DNA from: Streptomyces griseorubiginosus | GTDB taxonomy: Bacteria > Actinomycetota > Actinomycetes > Streptomycetales > Streptomycetaceae | Direction of reading: 5' to 3' | Length of the DNA stretch: 64,000 nucleotides | NCBI RefSeq assembly: GCF_001514195.1 | Contig: NZ_KQ948738.1 | Location: forward strand, 1,469 to 65,468 | In this document: positions 16,767 through 25,202 of the stretch, piece after piece | How the letters are laid out: every line of letters begins with the position of its first letter | Position numbering within the stretch: position 1 is the first letter of the stretch | Made by a program: the position numbers and the translations under genes | The notes under the pieces: generated by a model | The model's input: only the letters and a program-made list of their open reading frames with translations | The model's database searches: none | What the model was told of the DNA's origin: nothing

Positions 16767-19305
16767 CGGTCACGCCTCCGTCGGGCCAGTCGACGCGTGC
16801 CGTGGTGCCGGTCGGCACGGTCGCCCGCACGGTGAGTCCGCTCTCGTCGAGGTCCCAGCGGATCTCGACGCGCCCGTACGGCGACTCGTGGGCGGCGTGC
16901 GCCCAGGTGATGCCGCCGCCCGGCCGGGGCCGGAAGACGATGCCGCGGTAGCCGGGTTCGCTCGCGCCCAGTCCGGCGACCGTGCCGTGCAGCCACTCGG
17001 CCACCGCGCCCAGGGCGTAGTGGTTGAACGAGGTCATCTCGCCCGGGTTGACGCTGCCGTCGGGCAGCATGCTGTCCCAGCGTTCCCAGACGGTGGTGGC
17101 GTCGTGCTTGAGCGCGTAGAGCCAGGACGGGCACTCCTGCTGGAGGAGCAGGGCGTACGCGGTGTCGTCGTGGCGGGTGGCGCTCAGCGCGGGGGCCACC
17201 AGCGGGGTGCCGATGAAGCCGGTCTGGATGGTGTGGCCGCCCTCGGCGACCAGTTCGGCCAGCCGGCGCCCGGCGGCGGCCCTGGCCTCCGTGTCCGGGA
17301 GGAGGTCGAACTGGAGGGCGACGGCGTAGGCGGTCTGGGTGTCGCTGGTCATCCGGCCGCCGGGCAGCACGTACGCGTCGACGAACGCCTGCCGGACCCG
17401 GTCGGCGAGGTCCCCGTAGCGGTCCCCTTCGTCGGGGCGGCCGAGGACACCGGCCGTCCACGCCACATGGCGCGCGGACCACGCGTAGTACGCCGTGGCG
17501 ATGAGGTGGCGGTCGGTGCGGCCTGCCCCGGGGTCGTCCGGGGGTGCGAACGGGTCGAGCCAGTCGCCGAGTTGGTAGCCCCGGTTCCACAGACCCGACG
17601 GGCCGGCGAGCCGGGTGACGAGGTCGACCCAGCGCCGCGCGCTGTCGTACTGGGCGGCGAGGAGTCCGGTGTCACCGGAGGCCCGGTACAGGTCCCAGGG
17701 GGTCAGCGCCACGACGTCGCCCCAGCCGGCGCCCGGTCTGGCGGGGGTCCACTGCTCGCCGCCGGGGATCTCGGGGACGTACCAGGGGACGGTCCCGTCG
17801 TCGTGCTGTTCCACGGCGACGTCCCGCAGCCAGGAGCCGAGCATGCCGTGGCAGTTGTACAGGAAGGCGGCGGTGGGCGCGAAGATCTGGATGTCGCCGG
17901 TCCAGCCGAGCCGCTCGTCACGCTGGGGGCAGTCGGTGGGGAGGTCGACGAAGTTGCCGCGCAGGCTCCACACGACGTTCTGGTGCAGGCGGTTGACCTG
18001 GTCGTTGGAGCACGCGAACCAGCCGGTGCGCGCCATGTCGGTGTGGTGGACGCGGGCGACGATGTCGCGCCCGGGGAAGCCGCCACCACGCCAGCCGGTG
18101 ATCTCGGCGTACCGGAATCCGTGCAGGGTGAAGCGCGGCTCCCAGGTCTCGGGGCCGCCGCCGCGCAGGGTGTAGCGGTCCGTGGAGGTGGCGCCGCGCA
18201 GGGGGCGGACGCACAGTTCGCCGTCCTGGAGCACTTCGGCGTGGCGGATGACGACCGTGTGCCCGGCCGGTCCGGAGACCGTGATGCGGACCCGGCCGAC
18301 GAGGTTCTGCCCGAAGTCCACCAGCAGCCGGTCGTCGTCCAGCGCGGTCACCAGCACCGGGTGGATCTCCTCGGTGCAGCGCACGGGTGGGCCGGTGGGC
18401 GCGACCAGGGTCGCCGGGTCCCGGGGGACGACGTCCACCGGTGACCAGTCGCCGTCGTCGAAACCGGGTCTCGACCAGCCGGGCAGTTCCTGCCGGGCGT
18501 CGTACGTCTCGCCGTCGAGCAGCCCCGCAGACAGGATCGGGCCCTGGGCGGCCCGCCAGGAGGGGTCGGTGCCGATGACGGTGACGCTTCCGTCGCGGTG
18601 GACGATCTCCAGCTGGGCGAGGAGCGCGACCCGGTCGCCGTAGAGGTCGGCGTGGCCGCCGCCGAAGCCGAGGCGGCCCCGGTACCAGCCGTCGGCCAGC
18701 CAGGCACCGATGGCGTTGGCACCCGCGCGCAGATGCCCGGTCACGTCGTGGGTCTGGTAGCGCAGCCGGTGGTGGTAGCTGGTCCACCCGGGTGCGAGGG
18801 CGTGGTCGCCCACTCGTCGGCCGTTGATCTCGATCTCGTAGAGCCCGTGGGCGGTGACGTACAGCCGGGCGCGCTCGATGTCCGCGGCGGCGGTGAACTC
18901 CTTGCGCAGCAGGGGCGGACGCCGGTCGCTGTCGCTCCCCCGCGGTGAAACGGCCTGGGCCGTCCAGTCGCCGGGGGCCAGCAGGCCCGTCTCGATGTGC
19001 AGGGGCGGGCTCCAGTCGCCGGCCACCTGGTCGGCGCCCCGGACCCGCACCCGGATCGCGCAGGCCTCCCGGGAGCCCAGGGGCGGCAGCGGCCAGGAGA
19101 CCAGCACGGAGTCGGGAGAGGTCACCCAGTCCGTGCGGTGGGTCCCGTCGGCGCGCGTCGCCTCGATCTGGTAGGCGTGCTGGGTCCAGCCGGTCGGCGC
19201 GGTGGTCTTCCAGGAGAGCCGGGGCGCGGACTCGCCGATGCCGAACGGCTCCCGGTGGTGCTCCGCGGTCGGGGCGGCCACTGTGGGTATGCGCTCGGGG
19301 GTCAT
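16720..19305 (-). CDS. GH78 alpha-L-rhamnosidase
   Basis: Family 78 glycosidase of 861 aa, no signal peptide, so intracellular. It releases L-rhamnose from imported rhamnosides or rhamnogalacturonan fragments. Beta-sandwich domains come first (RLSWKTT, then FTAAADIERARLYVTAHGLYEIEINGR in pieces), then an (alpha/alpha)6 barrel with the conserved CPQRDERLGWTGD acid region and a C-terminal beta domain. The ATG at 19305 overlaps the permease TGA by 4 bp (ATGA), so it is the coupled last gene of the SBP-permease-permease-GH78 operon. The frame runs open to 20916 over the permeases, which I reject. Confidence 0.93.
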   Translation of the reverse strand: MTPERIPTVAAPTAEHHREPFGIGESAPRLSWKTTAPTGWTQHAYQIEATRADGTHRTDWVTSPDSVLVSWPLPPLGSREACAIRVRVRGADQVAGDWSPPLHIETGLLAPGDWTAQAVSPRGSDSDRRPPLLRKEFTAAADIERARLYVTAHGLYEIEINGRRVGDHALAPGWTSYHHRLRYQTHDVTGHLRAGANAIGAWLADGWYRGRLGFGGGHADLYGDRVALLAQLEIVHRDGSVTVIGTDPSWRAAQGPILSAGLLDGETYDARQELPGWSRPGFDDGDWSPVDVVPRDPATLVAPTGPPVRCTEEIHPVLVTALDDDRLLVDFGQNLVGRVRITVSGPAGHTVVIRHAEVLQDGELCVRPLRGATSTDRYTLRGGGPETWEPRFTLHGFRYAEITGWRGGGFPGRDIVARVHHTDMARTGWFACSNDQVNRLHQNVVWSLRGNFVDLPTDCPQRDERLGWTGDIQIFAPTAAFLYNCHGMLGSWLRDVAVEQHDDGTVPWYVPEIPGGEQWTPARPGAGWGDVVALTPWDLYRASGDTGLLAAQYDSARRWVDLVTRLAGPSGLWNRGYQLGDWLDPFAPPDDPGAGRTDRHLIATAYYAWSARHVAWTAGVLGRPDEGDRYGDLADRVRQAFVDAYVLPGGRMTSDTQTAYAVALQFDLLPDTEARAAAGRRLAELVAEGGHTIQTGFIGTPLVAPALSATRHDDTAYALLLQQECPSWLYALKHDATTVWERWDSMLPDGSVNPGEMTSFNHYALGAVAEWLHGTVAGLGASEPGYRGIVFRPRPGGGITWAHAAHESPYGRVEIRWDLDESGLTVRATVPTGTTARVDWPDGGVTVLPTGTTTVRRAHHR

Positions 19306-20198
19306 CCCTTCACCGCCCCGGCCGTCAGGCCCTTGATGATGCGCTGGTTGATGAGCAGGTAGAGGACCAGGGCGCCGACGACGTTGATGCTGATCGCGGC
19401 GAACAGGGGGCCGAAGGCCGTCTCGCCGTACTGGCCGGTGAAGTTGAGCAGGCCCACCTGGACGGTGCGCAGGTCGTCGTTGGTGGTGAAGGTGAGGGAC
19501 ACCAGCAGGTCGTTCCAGATGAAGAAGAACTGCACGAGCGCGACCGTGAAGACGGCGTTGCGCACGACGGGGAACCCGATCCGCCAGAAGGCCGTGAGCA
19601 TGCCGGCGCCGTCGAGGGTGGCGGCCTCGAACATCTCGCGCGGTACCGCCCGGAAGTAGGTGGCCATCATGAAGACGGTGAGCGGGAGGCCGACCGCGGT
19701 GTAGGTGATGATCAGCGGCCACAGGGTGCCGGACAGACCGCTCTGGAAGTACACCCGGAACAACGGGAGCAGGATCATCTGGCTCGGCACCATGATGCCC
19801 ACCAGGAAGACGAGGAGCACCTGGTGGCGGCCGCGCCAGATCATGACCTCCAGGGCGAAGCCGGCGGCGGTGCCGAGCAGGATGATGAGCGCGAGTGAGG
19901 GCACGGTGGCCAGGAGGCTGTTGCGGAGGTAGAGGGCGACATGGCCGGTCGTCCACGCGTCGGCGTAGTTGTGGAAGTCCCACTTCCCGGGCAGTGACCA
20001 GGCGGGGTCGTTGACGAACTCCGACTGGGTCTTGAACGAGCTGAGCAGCAGCCACAGCAGGGGCGTCACCTCGACGAGGACCAGCAGGGCGACGAGCAGG
20101 TTGCGGGTCAGGCGCCGGGCGTACCCGCGCTTGCGGACGGTGGCCGGCCGTGGGGTGGGCAGGAGTTCCCGCGGCGGGGCCGTGAGGGTGTCGGTCAT
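19302..20198 (-). CDS. Carbohydrate ABC transporter permease (MalG type), second importer
   Basis: CUT1-type membrane subunit, 298 aa, six predicted helices. The EAA loop is FEAATLDGAGMLTAFWRIGFP; the C-terminus RIIKGLTAGAVKG is typical. It starts 6 bp after the partner permease and overlaps GH78 by 4 bp. It shares no close resemblance beyond family level with the permease at 9429-10289, so this is a separate importer. The energising ATPase is not encoded nearby. Confidence 0.93.
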   Translation of the reverse strand: MTDTLTAPPRELLPTPRPATVRKRGYARRLTRNLLVALLVLVEVTPLLWLLLSSFKTQSEFVNDPAWSLPGKWDFHNYADAWTTGHVALYLRNSLLATVPSLALIILLGTAAGFALEVMIWRGRHQVLLVFLVGIMVPSQMILLPLFRVYFQSGLSGTLWPLIITYTAVGLPLTVFMMATYFRAVPREMFEAATLDGAGMLTAFWRIGFPVVRNAVFTVALVQFFFIWNDLLVSLTFTTNDDLRTVQVGLLNFTGQYGETAFGPLFAAISINVVGALVLYLLINQRIIKGLTAGAVKG

Positions 20199-20204
20199 GG
20201 GGGT

Positions 20205-21089
20205 TCAGCCCTTGGTCAGGTCGCGGCGCGAGAAGCGGAAGACGACGAGGGTGACGCCGAGGCAGACGACGGTGAGCAGGGAGGCGATGGTGCTGCCGTA
20301 GCCGTAGTCGCCGTAGGAGAAGGCGGTGCGGAACATGTAGAGGGTCAGGGGGGTCGTGCCGCTGCCCGGGCCGCCGTTGGTCAGGGCGAGGACCGAGTCG
20401 AAGACCTTGAGGGTGCCGTTGATGCTGAACACCACCGAGGACAGCAGCACGGGCGCGGACAGCGGCAGGACGATGTGCCGGATCAGCCGCCATCCGGTGG
20501 CGCCGTCCAGCCGCGCCGACTCGAGCGTCTCCTCGGGGATGTCGAGGAGCCCGGCGAAGATGAGGACGCCGTAGAAGCCCATGGAGCGCCACACGTCCAT
20601 GACGACGAGGACGACGAAGGAGCCGCCGGCGCTCGCGAACCAGTCGCCGTGGTGCACCCCCAGCCCTTCGAGGGCGATGTTGGCCAGGCCGTTCTGCGGG
20701 GCGACGGCGAAGAGCTTCTGGAACATCAGGGCCACGGCGACGGTCGGCAGGATCACCGGGAAGAACACCAGGGTGCGCACGACCGCGGACGACCTGCGCA
20801 GCACGAACACGTAGAGCAGCGCGAGCAGGTACCCGCAGAGGACCTGCCCGGCGCTGACGGCGAGCGCGTACTTGAAGGTGAACCACAGCGCCGAGTGGGC
20901 CTGCGGGTCGTGCCACAGCTTCTCGAAGTTGCCGAGCCCGCCGAAGGTGAAGCCCTCGATGACGTTGCCCTTGAAGAAGGTGTACCCGAGGGACCAGCCC
21001 ATCGGCACCAGCATCACCAGGGTGTAGACCAGCAGCGCCGGGCCGAGCAGGACGGCGATGGCGCGGCGGTCTCCCAGAACTGAACGCAT
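20205..21089 (-). CDS. Carbohydrate ABC transporter permease (MalF type), second importer
   Basis: CUT1-type membrane subunit of 294 aa. It begins MRSVLGDRRAIAVLLGPALL and has about six helices; the EAA loop is LESARLDGATGWRLIRHIVLP. The ATG at 21089 follows GAGAGCCGTC and lies 50 bp after the binding-protein gene; the frame extends to 22466 over that gene and is rejected. It works with the binding protein and the MalG-type partner to import a rhamnose-containing oligosaccharide, as inferred from GH78. Confidence 0.92.
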   Translation of the reverse strand: MRSVLGDRRAIAVLLGPALLVYTLVMLVPMGWSLGYTFFKGNVIEGFTFGGLGNFEKLWHDPQAHSALWFTFKYALAVSAGQVLCGYLLALLYVFVLRRSSAVVRTLVFFPVILPTVAVALMFQKLFAVAPQNGLANIALEGLGVHHGDWFASAGGSFVVLVVMDVWRSMGFYGVLIFAGLLDIPEETLESARLDGATGWRLIRHIVLPLSAPVLLSSVVFSINGTLKVFDSVLALTNGGPGSGTTPLTLYMFRTAFSYGDYGYGSTIASLLTVVCLGVTLVVFRFSRRDLTKG

Positions 21090-21139
21090 GACGGCTCTCT
21101 CACGAAGGGTTCGGTGCGGACGGCGGTGGTGCGGCGGGA

Positions 21140-22450
21140 TCAGCCGTTGTCGAGGTCGGTCTGGATCTTCTGCATGAAGTCCTTGGCCGAGAGGGAGCCG
21201 GTGACGAGCGGCGCGGCGTTGGTCTGGCTGGTCTCCGTCGCCTTCGTGTTGAACAGGGCCTCGAACCACAGGGTGCTGGTCGTGGTCTTCGAGATGGTGT
21301 CCTGCACGGTCTGGGTGAGCGGCGGGAGCGTGCCGGTGTCGCCGTTGGGCTTGAACCCGGAGACGGTGCCCTGGTCCTTCAGGGAGGCGGCGCCGTAGTT
21401 CTTGGTGATGCAGGTGAGCCAGTCGCCCACCTTGGCGTCGTAGGACTTCGCGGAGACGGCGACGGGGAGGCCGACGTTGGCCGGGATCTGGTCCGCGCTG
21501 CCCTTGCCACCGGCGACGGTCGGGAACGGCATGAAGCCGACGTTGTCCGCGCCGATCCTGTTCTTGGTCTTGTCGTTGAAATCGCCGAGCGCCCAACTGC
21601 CCATGTAGAACATGGCGGCCTTGCCGGTGAGGAACTGCTGGGTGGCGGTGTCGTAGTCGATCGATCCGACGCCCTGGCCGAAGTAGCCGGCCTTGCCGAG
21701 CTCCGCGACGGCCTGCGCGGCCTTCACGTAGGCGGGGTCGGTCAGTTTCGCCTTGCCGTCGGCGACCGCCTGGAGGGCGTCCGGGCCGAGTTCGCGGTAG
21801 AGGTAGCCGCTGATGAGCCGGGTGAGGGGCCAGCCGTCCTTGCCGTCGGCGGCGAAGGGGGTGACTCCGGCGCCCTTGAACTTCGCGGCGGCCGCGACCA
21901 GTTGGTCGTACGTGGTCGGGGTCGCCACGTGCTGGTCGGCGAAGAGCTTCTTGTTGTACCAGATGCCCTCGATGTTGAACTGGTAGGGCATGACGTTGAA
22001 CTTGCCGTACAGGTTCTCGACGGTCTTGATCGCCGCGGGCTGGAGGTCGTCCCACACGCCGAGGTCCTTGAGCGTCTTCTCCAGGTCGAGGACCTGGCCC
22101 GCCTTGTCCAGCGTCTTGGTGAGCTGAGGCGTGCCGCCCGCCGCGAACTGCACCGGCAGCGCGTTCTGACCGGCGAGGAGCTGCACCTTCTGGTCGACGT
22201 TGCCGATGGGAAGCGTCTGGATCTTCAGCGGCAGGGCCTTGTTCTGCGCCGCGCAGGCGCCCTTGCCCAGGGTGGTGAGCTCCTGCTGGACGATGTGGTT
22301 GTCGTCGTTGATGGTGAGGCTGAACTCCTTGGCGGCACTGCCGGCGCCGCTTCCACCACCGCAGGCGCTCAGCAGCAGGGCGGAGGTGGCGGCCGTGGCG
22401 ACGAGGGCGACACGGCGGGTCCTGAGGGTGTTTCTGAGGGTGTTGTGCAC
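21140..22450 (-). CDS. Sugar ABC transporter substrate-binding lipoprotein, second importer
   Basis: Lipoprotein of 436 aa with an Arg-containing N-region, hydrophobic core and lipobox LLSAC followed by GGGSGAG. It has the solute-binding family 1 fold (GVTPFAADGKDGWPLTRL; FLTGKAAMFYMGSWALGDF). The GTG at 22450 follows GAGGAG by 5 nt; an ATG six codons upstream would sit before the RBS. First gene of the importer/GH78 operon. A LacI-type operator (22475-22488) lies 25 bp upstream of the start, so the divergently located-by-function repressor gene at 22742 likely controls it. Confidence 0.92.
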   Translation of the reverse strand: MHNTLRNTLRTRRVALVATAATSALLLSACGGGSGAGSAAKEFSLTINDDNHIVQQELTTLGKGACAAQNKALPLKIQTLPIGNVDQKVQLLAGQNALPVQFAAGGTPQLTKTLDKAGQVLDLEKTLKDLGVWDDLQPAAIKTVENLYGKFNVMPYQFNIEGIWYNKKLFADQHVATPTTYDQLVAAAAKFKGAGVTPFAADGKDGWPLTRLISGYLYRELGPDALQAVADGKAKLTDPAYVKAAQAVAELGKAGYFGQGVGSIDYDTATQQFLTGKAAMFYMGSWALGDFNDKTKNRIGADNVGFMPFPTVAGGKGSADQIPANVGLPVAVSAKSYDAKVGDWLTCITKNYGAASLKDQGTVSGFKPNGDTGTLPPLTQTVQDTISKTTTSTLWFEALFNTKATETSQTNAAPLVTGSLSAKDFMQKIQTDLDNG

Positions 22451-22474
22451 GGGTGCTCCTCGGCACACAGAGCG

Positions 22475-22488
22475 TTGAAACGCTTCAA
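22475..22488. promoter_or_regulatory. LacI-family operator before the importer operon
   Basis: TTGAAACGCTTCAA matches the TTGAAAC/GTTTCAA half-site pattern of LacI-family repressors with one mismatch. It lies 25 bp upstream of the binding-protein start. Confidence 0.8.
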
Positions 22489-22741
22489 TTAGGAGATGCG
22501 GGGAACCTATGACCCGGTTCGGCGTGTGTCAAGGATTTGTCGGGGACGTTTCTGAACCGCGTCCGAGGGGGGCGGGTGGCGCGGGCGGTCAGGGTTGCAG
22601 GCGACAGGGATGCGGAAAGTGCTGGTCAGATCGTTGAGGAGCGCCACGGCACCCGGTTCGGCTCGGCAGCTCCCGGCCTGTCACTTCTGCGTGCCGGCCC
22701 GCGCGATCGGCTCGCGCCCCCGATCGGCGCGGGGACCCCTC

Positions 22742-23788
22742 TTAGTTCGGCGCGCTGGACCGCACGATCAGCTCCGGCTCCAGCACCACCGTGGCGTGCC
22801 GGTGCTGCTTGCCCGAGGCCACCTCGTCCATCAGCAGCCGGATCGCCTCCTGGCCCATCATCCGGCCCGGCATGTCCACCGCGGTCAGCGGCACCGCCGC
22901 CGCGCCTGCCGCACGGTTGTTCTCGCAGCCGACGACCGCCACTTGGTCCGGCACCCGGATCCCCGCCACGGTGTGCAGCTCGTGGATGATGGCGTTGGCC
23001 AGCTCGTCCGTGACGACGAGCAGGCCGTCCGGCAGCTCCTCGGGCGCCCGGCGGGCGAGTTCGGCCCCCACCACATGCCCGTGGGACGTGGTCAGACCGA
23101 CGCTGTCGATCTCCTCCAGGGTGACGCCGGGACCCGCCTCCTCGACCGCCGCCCGCACTCCCCTGCGCCGGTCGCGCACCGGCTGGTAGTCGTCGTGCGC
23201 GACCACGTACGCCAGCCGGGTGCGCCCGGTGTCGATGAGATGGCGGGCCGCCAGATACCCCACGTGCTCGTTGTTGACCAGCACCGAACAGCAAGTGCCG
23301 GGCCGCGGGGCGTAGTTGAGCAGCACGACCTGGCGGCCGTGCGAGCGGATGCGGGCGATGCCGGCCGTGGAGTCCTCCATCGGCGCCAGCAGCACACCGG
23401 TCACCCGGGACTCGTCGAAGAGGTCGAGATAGTCGTCCTGGAGGCGCATGTCGCACGCGGTGTTGGCCAGCAGGAGGTTCTGCCCGATCGCCCGGGCGGC
23501 GTCCTGAGCGCCGTGCGCCATGTCGATGAACAGGGAGTTCTCGATGTCGGCGAGGACCATGCCGATGCTCTTGGTCGAACCGGACACCAGCGACCGGGCG
23601 GCGTCGTTGCGCACGAAGCCCAGGCGCCCGATGGCCTCACGGACGCGCTCCGCCGTCGCGGGGCTCACCTTCGCCGGGTGGTTCAGCACGTTGGAGACCG
23701 TGCCGACCGAGACGCCGGCGGCGTCGGCGACGTCCTGCATGCTCGGACTGGCATGCCCCTGAACTGCTCGCGGACGGGCGGTTGCCAC
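22742..23788 (-). CDS. LacI family transcriptional regulator
   Basis: Repressor of 348 aa. The HTH is near the N-terminus (MQDVADAAGVSVGTVSNVLN, about residues 18-37), followed by the hinge helix NDAARSLVSG and a periplasmic-binding-protein-like effector domain. The GTG at 23788 follows GAGGAG. It is transcribed in the same direction as the importer operon but upstream of it, with 291 bp between. Three near-identical TTGAAACGCNNCAA sites, one at the operon and two upstream of this gene, indicate control of the operon plus autoregulation. The effector is probably a rhamnose-derived sugar, by inference. Confidence 0.93.
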   Translation of the reverse strand: MATARPRAVQGHASPSMQDVADAAGVSVGTVSNVLNHPAKVSPATAERVREAIGRLGFVRNDAARSLVSGSTKSIGMVLADIENSLFIDMAHGAQDAARAIGQNLLLANTACDMRLQDDYLDLFDESRVTGVLLAPMEDSTAGIARIRSHGRQVVLLNYAPRPGTCCSVLVNNEHVGYLAARHLIDTGRTRLAYVVAHDDYQPVRDRRRGVRAAVEEAGPGVTLEEIDSVGLTTSHGHVVGAELARRAPEELPDGLLVVTDELANAIIHELHTVAGIRVPDQVAVVGCENNRAAGAAAVPLTAVDMPGRMMGQEAIRLLMDEVASGKQHRHATVVLEPELIVRSSAPN

Positions 23789-23885
23789 AGCGCTCCTCGA
23801 CCTCCGGTCTCGTTCCAACCCGGGACCGCACGGCACCCACAGTGACCAGGCTGTCGCCGACAAGGCGCAGAATACATGACGGGTT

Positions 23886-23899
23886 TTGAAACGCTCCAA
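23886..23899. promoter_or_regulatory. LacI-family operator upstream of lacI (proximal)
   Basis: TTGAAACGCTCCAA, 98 bp upstream of the lacI start. It keeps the complete left half TTGAAACG and a degenerate right half. Confidence 0.72.
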
Positions 23900-24126
23900 G
23901 GTTGTCGTTCGGGCGGTTCGCACGCCGGGGCGGAGACCGAGCGATATCGGCTGGTCACCCGGGAGCCGAGGGCTGCGCGGTGCCCTACCGTGCACGGGCG
24001 TCTGCGGGATCGGCCCGCGCCGGAACGACTCCTCCGGAACCCGCCCGCGGTCGGTTGAACTGGTCGATCGGCGCGGCTGGTCTTGACGGCCCGACCGGAG
24101 CGTGCGAATCTCCCAATCTTGCTCGA

Positions 24127-24140
24127 TTGAAACGCATCAA
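24127..24140. promoter_or_regulatory. LacI-family operator upstream of lacI (distal)
   Basis: TTGAAACGCATCAA, 241 bp from the proximal site. That is close to 23 turns of 10.5 bp, which would put both sites on the same helix face. Confidence 0.68.
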
Positions 24141-24165
24141 CCGGGACCCGGTGCTCCACCGCCGG

Positions 24166-24954
24166 TCAGTCCATGGACCCGGCCGCCTCGGGGCGCGGGT
24201 CGTCGTCCCCGGCGGCGTTCCGCGGCGGAAGCCGGTCCCGGTCGGCGTAACGGCGCAACAGCCACCAGCCGTACGCGGCCTGAAAGACGTACACGCTCAC
24301 CTGCCACCAGTCCGGGGCCGAGCCCGGGGAGCGGATCTGGAAGAAGTCGTCGAGCGCGTGGACGACCACCATCGGCCAGACCGACCCGATCGCGAAGCGC
24401 AGTCCCGCGCAGGTGAAGCCGAACAGCGCGGCGGACAGCATCTGCCACAGGGTGTCGTCCCACGCGGCCCCGAAGAACAGGTGGTTCTGGAGGTGCCCGA
24501 GGCCGAAGAGGACGGCCACACCGGTGGCCGCACGCAACGGGCCGAGCGGGGTGAGGGTCTGCTGGACGAGGCCACGGCTGTAGACCTCCTCGTCGATACC
24601 GACCCACAGCAGCGAGACCAGGGAGCTGACGACTACCGTCGTACGGCCGTCGAGCCCGGCGAGCGCGTACGAACCGGCGATCAGCAGCATCGGCAGCGCC
24701 AGCCACCAGCGCCGTCGGCGGCCGAACGTGGTGGTGCCGGACACCCGCAGCCATCCCCACCGCCACAGCACGCACCAGACGCCGGTGAGGCAGATCGCGT
24801 TGATCACGGTGGCGCCCAGGCCGGGGAACCATGCCGGGGCGAGTGGGGGCAGCAGAACCTTGGCGAAGAGCAGGAGCACGACATGCCAGGCGAGCGTCAA
24901 CTCCACGGCGCCGCAGACCGGATGACGGGTTACGTGTCCTTTCCAGCGCTCCAT
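24166..24954 (-). CDS. CPBP family intramembrane glutamic endopeptidase
   Basis: Polytopic membrane protein of 262 aa in the CPBP (CAAX protease and bacteriocin processing) family. Motif 1 is DEEVYSRG (EExxxR), motif 2 is FGLGHLQNH, and a third conserved His is in HALDDFF, all within membrane helices. Family members cleave prenylated or signal-type substrates in the membrane; no substrate is implied here. The ATG at 24954 gives MERWKGHVTRHP; the frame extends to 25089 across a tandem repeat and is rejected. It is divergent from a metallophosphoesterase gene. Confidence 0.87.
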   Translation of the reverse strand: MERWKGHVTRHPVCGAVELTLAWHVVLLLFAKVLLPPLAPAWFPGLGATVINAICLTGVWCVLWRWGWLRVSGTTTFGRRRRWWLALPMLLIAGSYALAGLDGRTTVVVSSLVSLLWVGIDEEVYSRGLVQQTLTPLGPLRAATGVAVLFGLGHLQNHLFFGAAWDDTLWQMLSAALFGFTCAGLRFAIGSVWPMVVVHALDDFFQIRSPGSAPDWWQVSVYVFQAAYGWWLLRRYADRDRLPPRNAAGDDDPRPEAAGSMD

Positions 24955-25027
24955 CACGGGGCGAGGGTATCCGCGGCTGCCCGCGCGGTACCCCTCGTTG
25001 TCGGGAACGCCGGAGGAACTGCCGACG

Positions 25028-25130
25028 TTGCCCCGGAAGGGAGCGCTGTCGGCGTTGCCCCAAGGGTCCCGCTGTCGGCGTTGCCCCAAGGGTCCCGCTG
25101 CCCGGGTTGCCCCGAGGGGCCGCTGTCACG
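25028..25130. repeat. Four-copy 26-bp tandem repeat in a divergent promoter region
   Basis: Units start at 25028, 25055, 25081 and 25107. The core is TTGCCCCAAGGGTCCCGCTG; the first and last copies diverge. It lies between the CPBP gene and the metallophosphoesterase gene. Confidence 0.85.
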
Positions 25131-25202
25131 AACGTCCGTGCGGCCGCCACCGGGCGACCGGTTACAGTGCGCGAGACGGCAGCCCGGTCAGGGAGGAACA
25201 AC

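Larger units (their letters stand above)
23789..24165. other. 377-bp intergenic region upstream of lacI
   Basis: Between the lacI start and the end of the CPBP gene. It holds two LacI-type operators (23886-23899 and 24127-24140) and no supported gene; short open frames here lack an RBS and homology. No clear terminator for the CPBP gene is seen. Confidence 0.7.

Noticed and set aside
25028..25130. CRISPR or riboswitch reading of the 26-bp repeats
   Set aside because: No spacers lie between units, and I see no conserved riboswitch core or downstream terminator switch.
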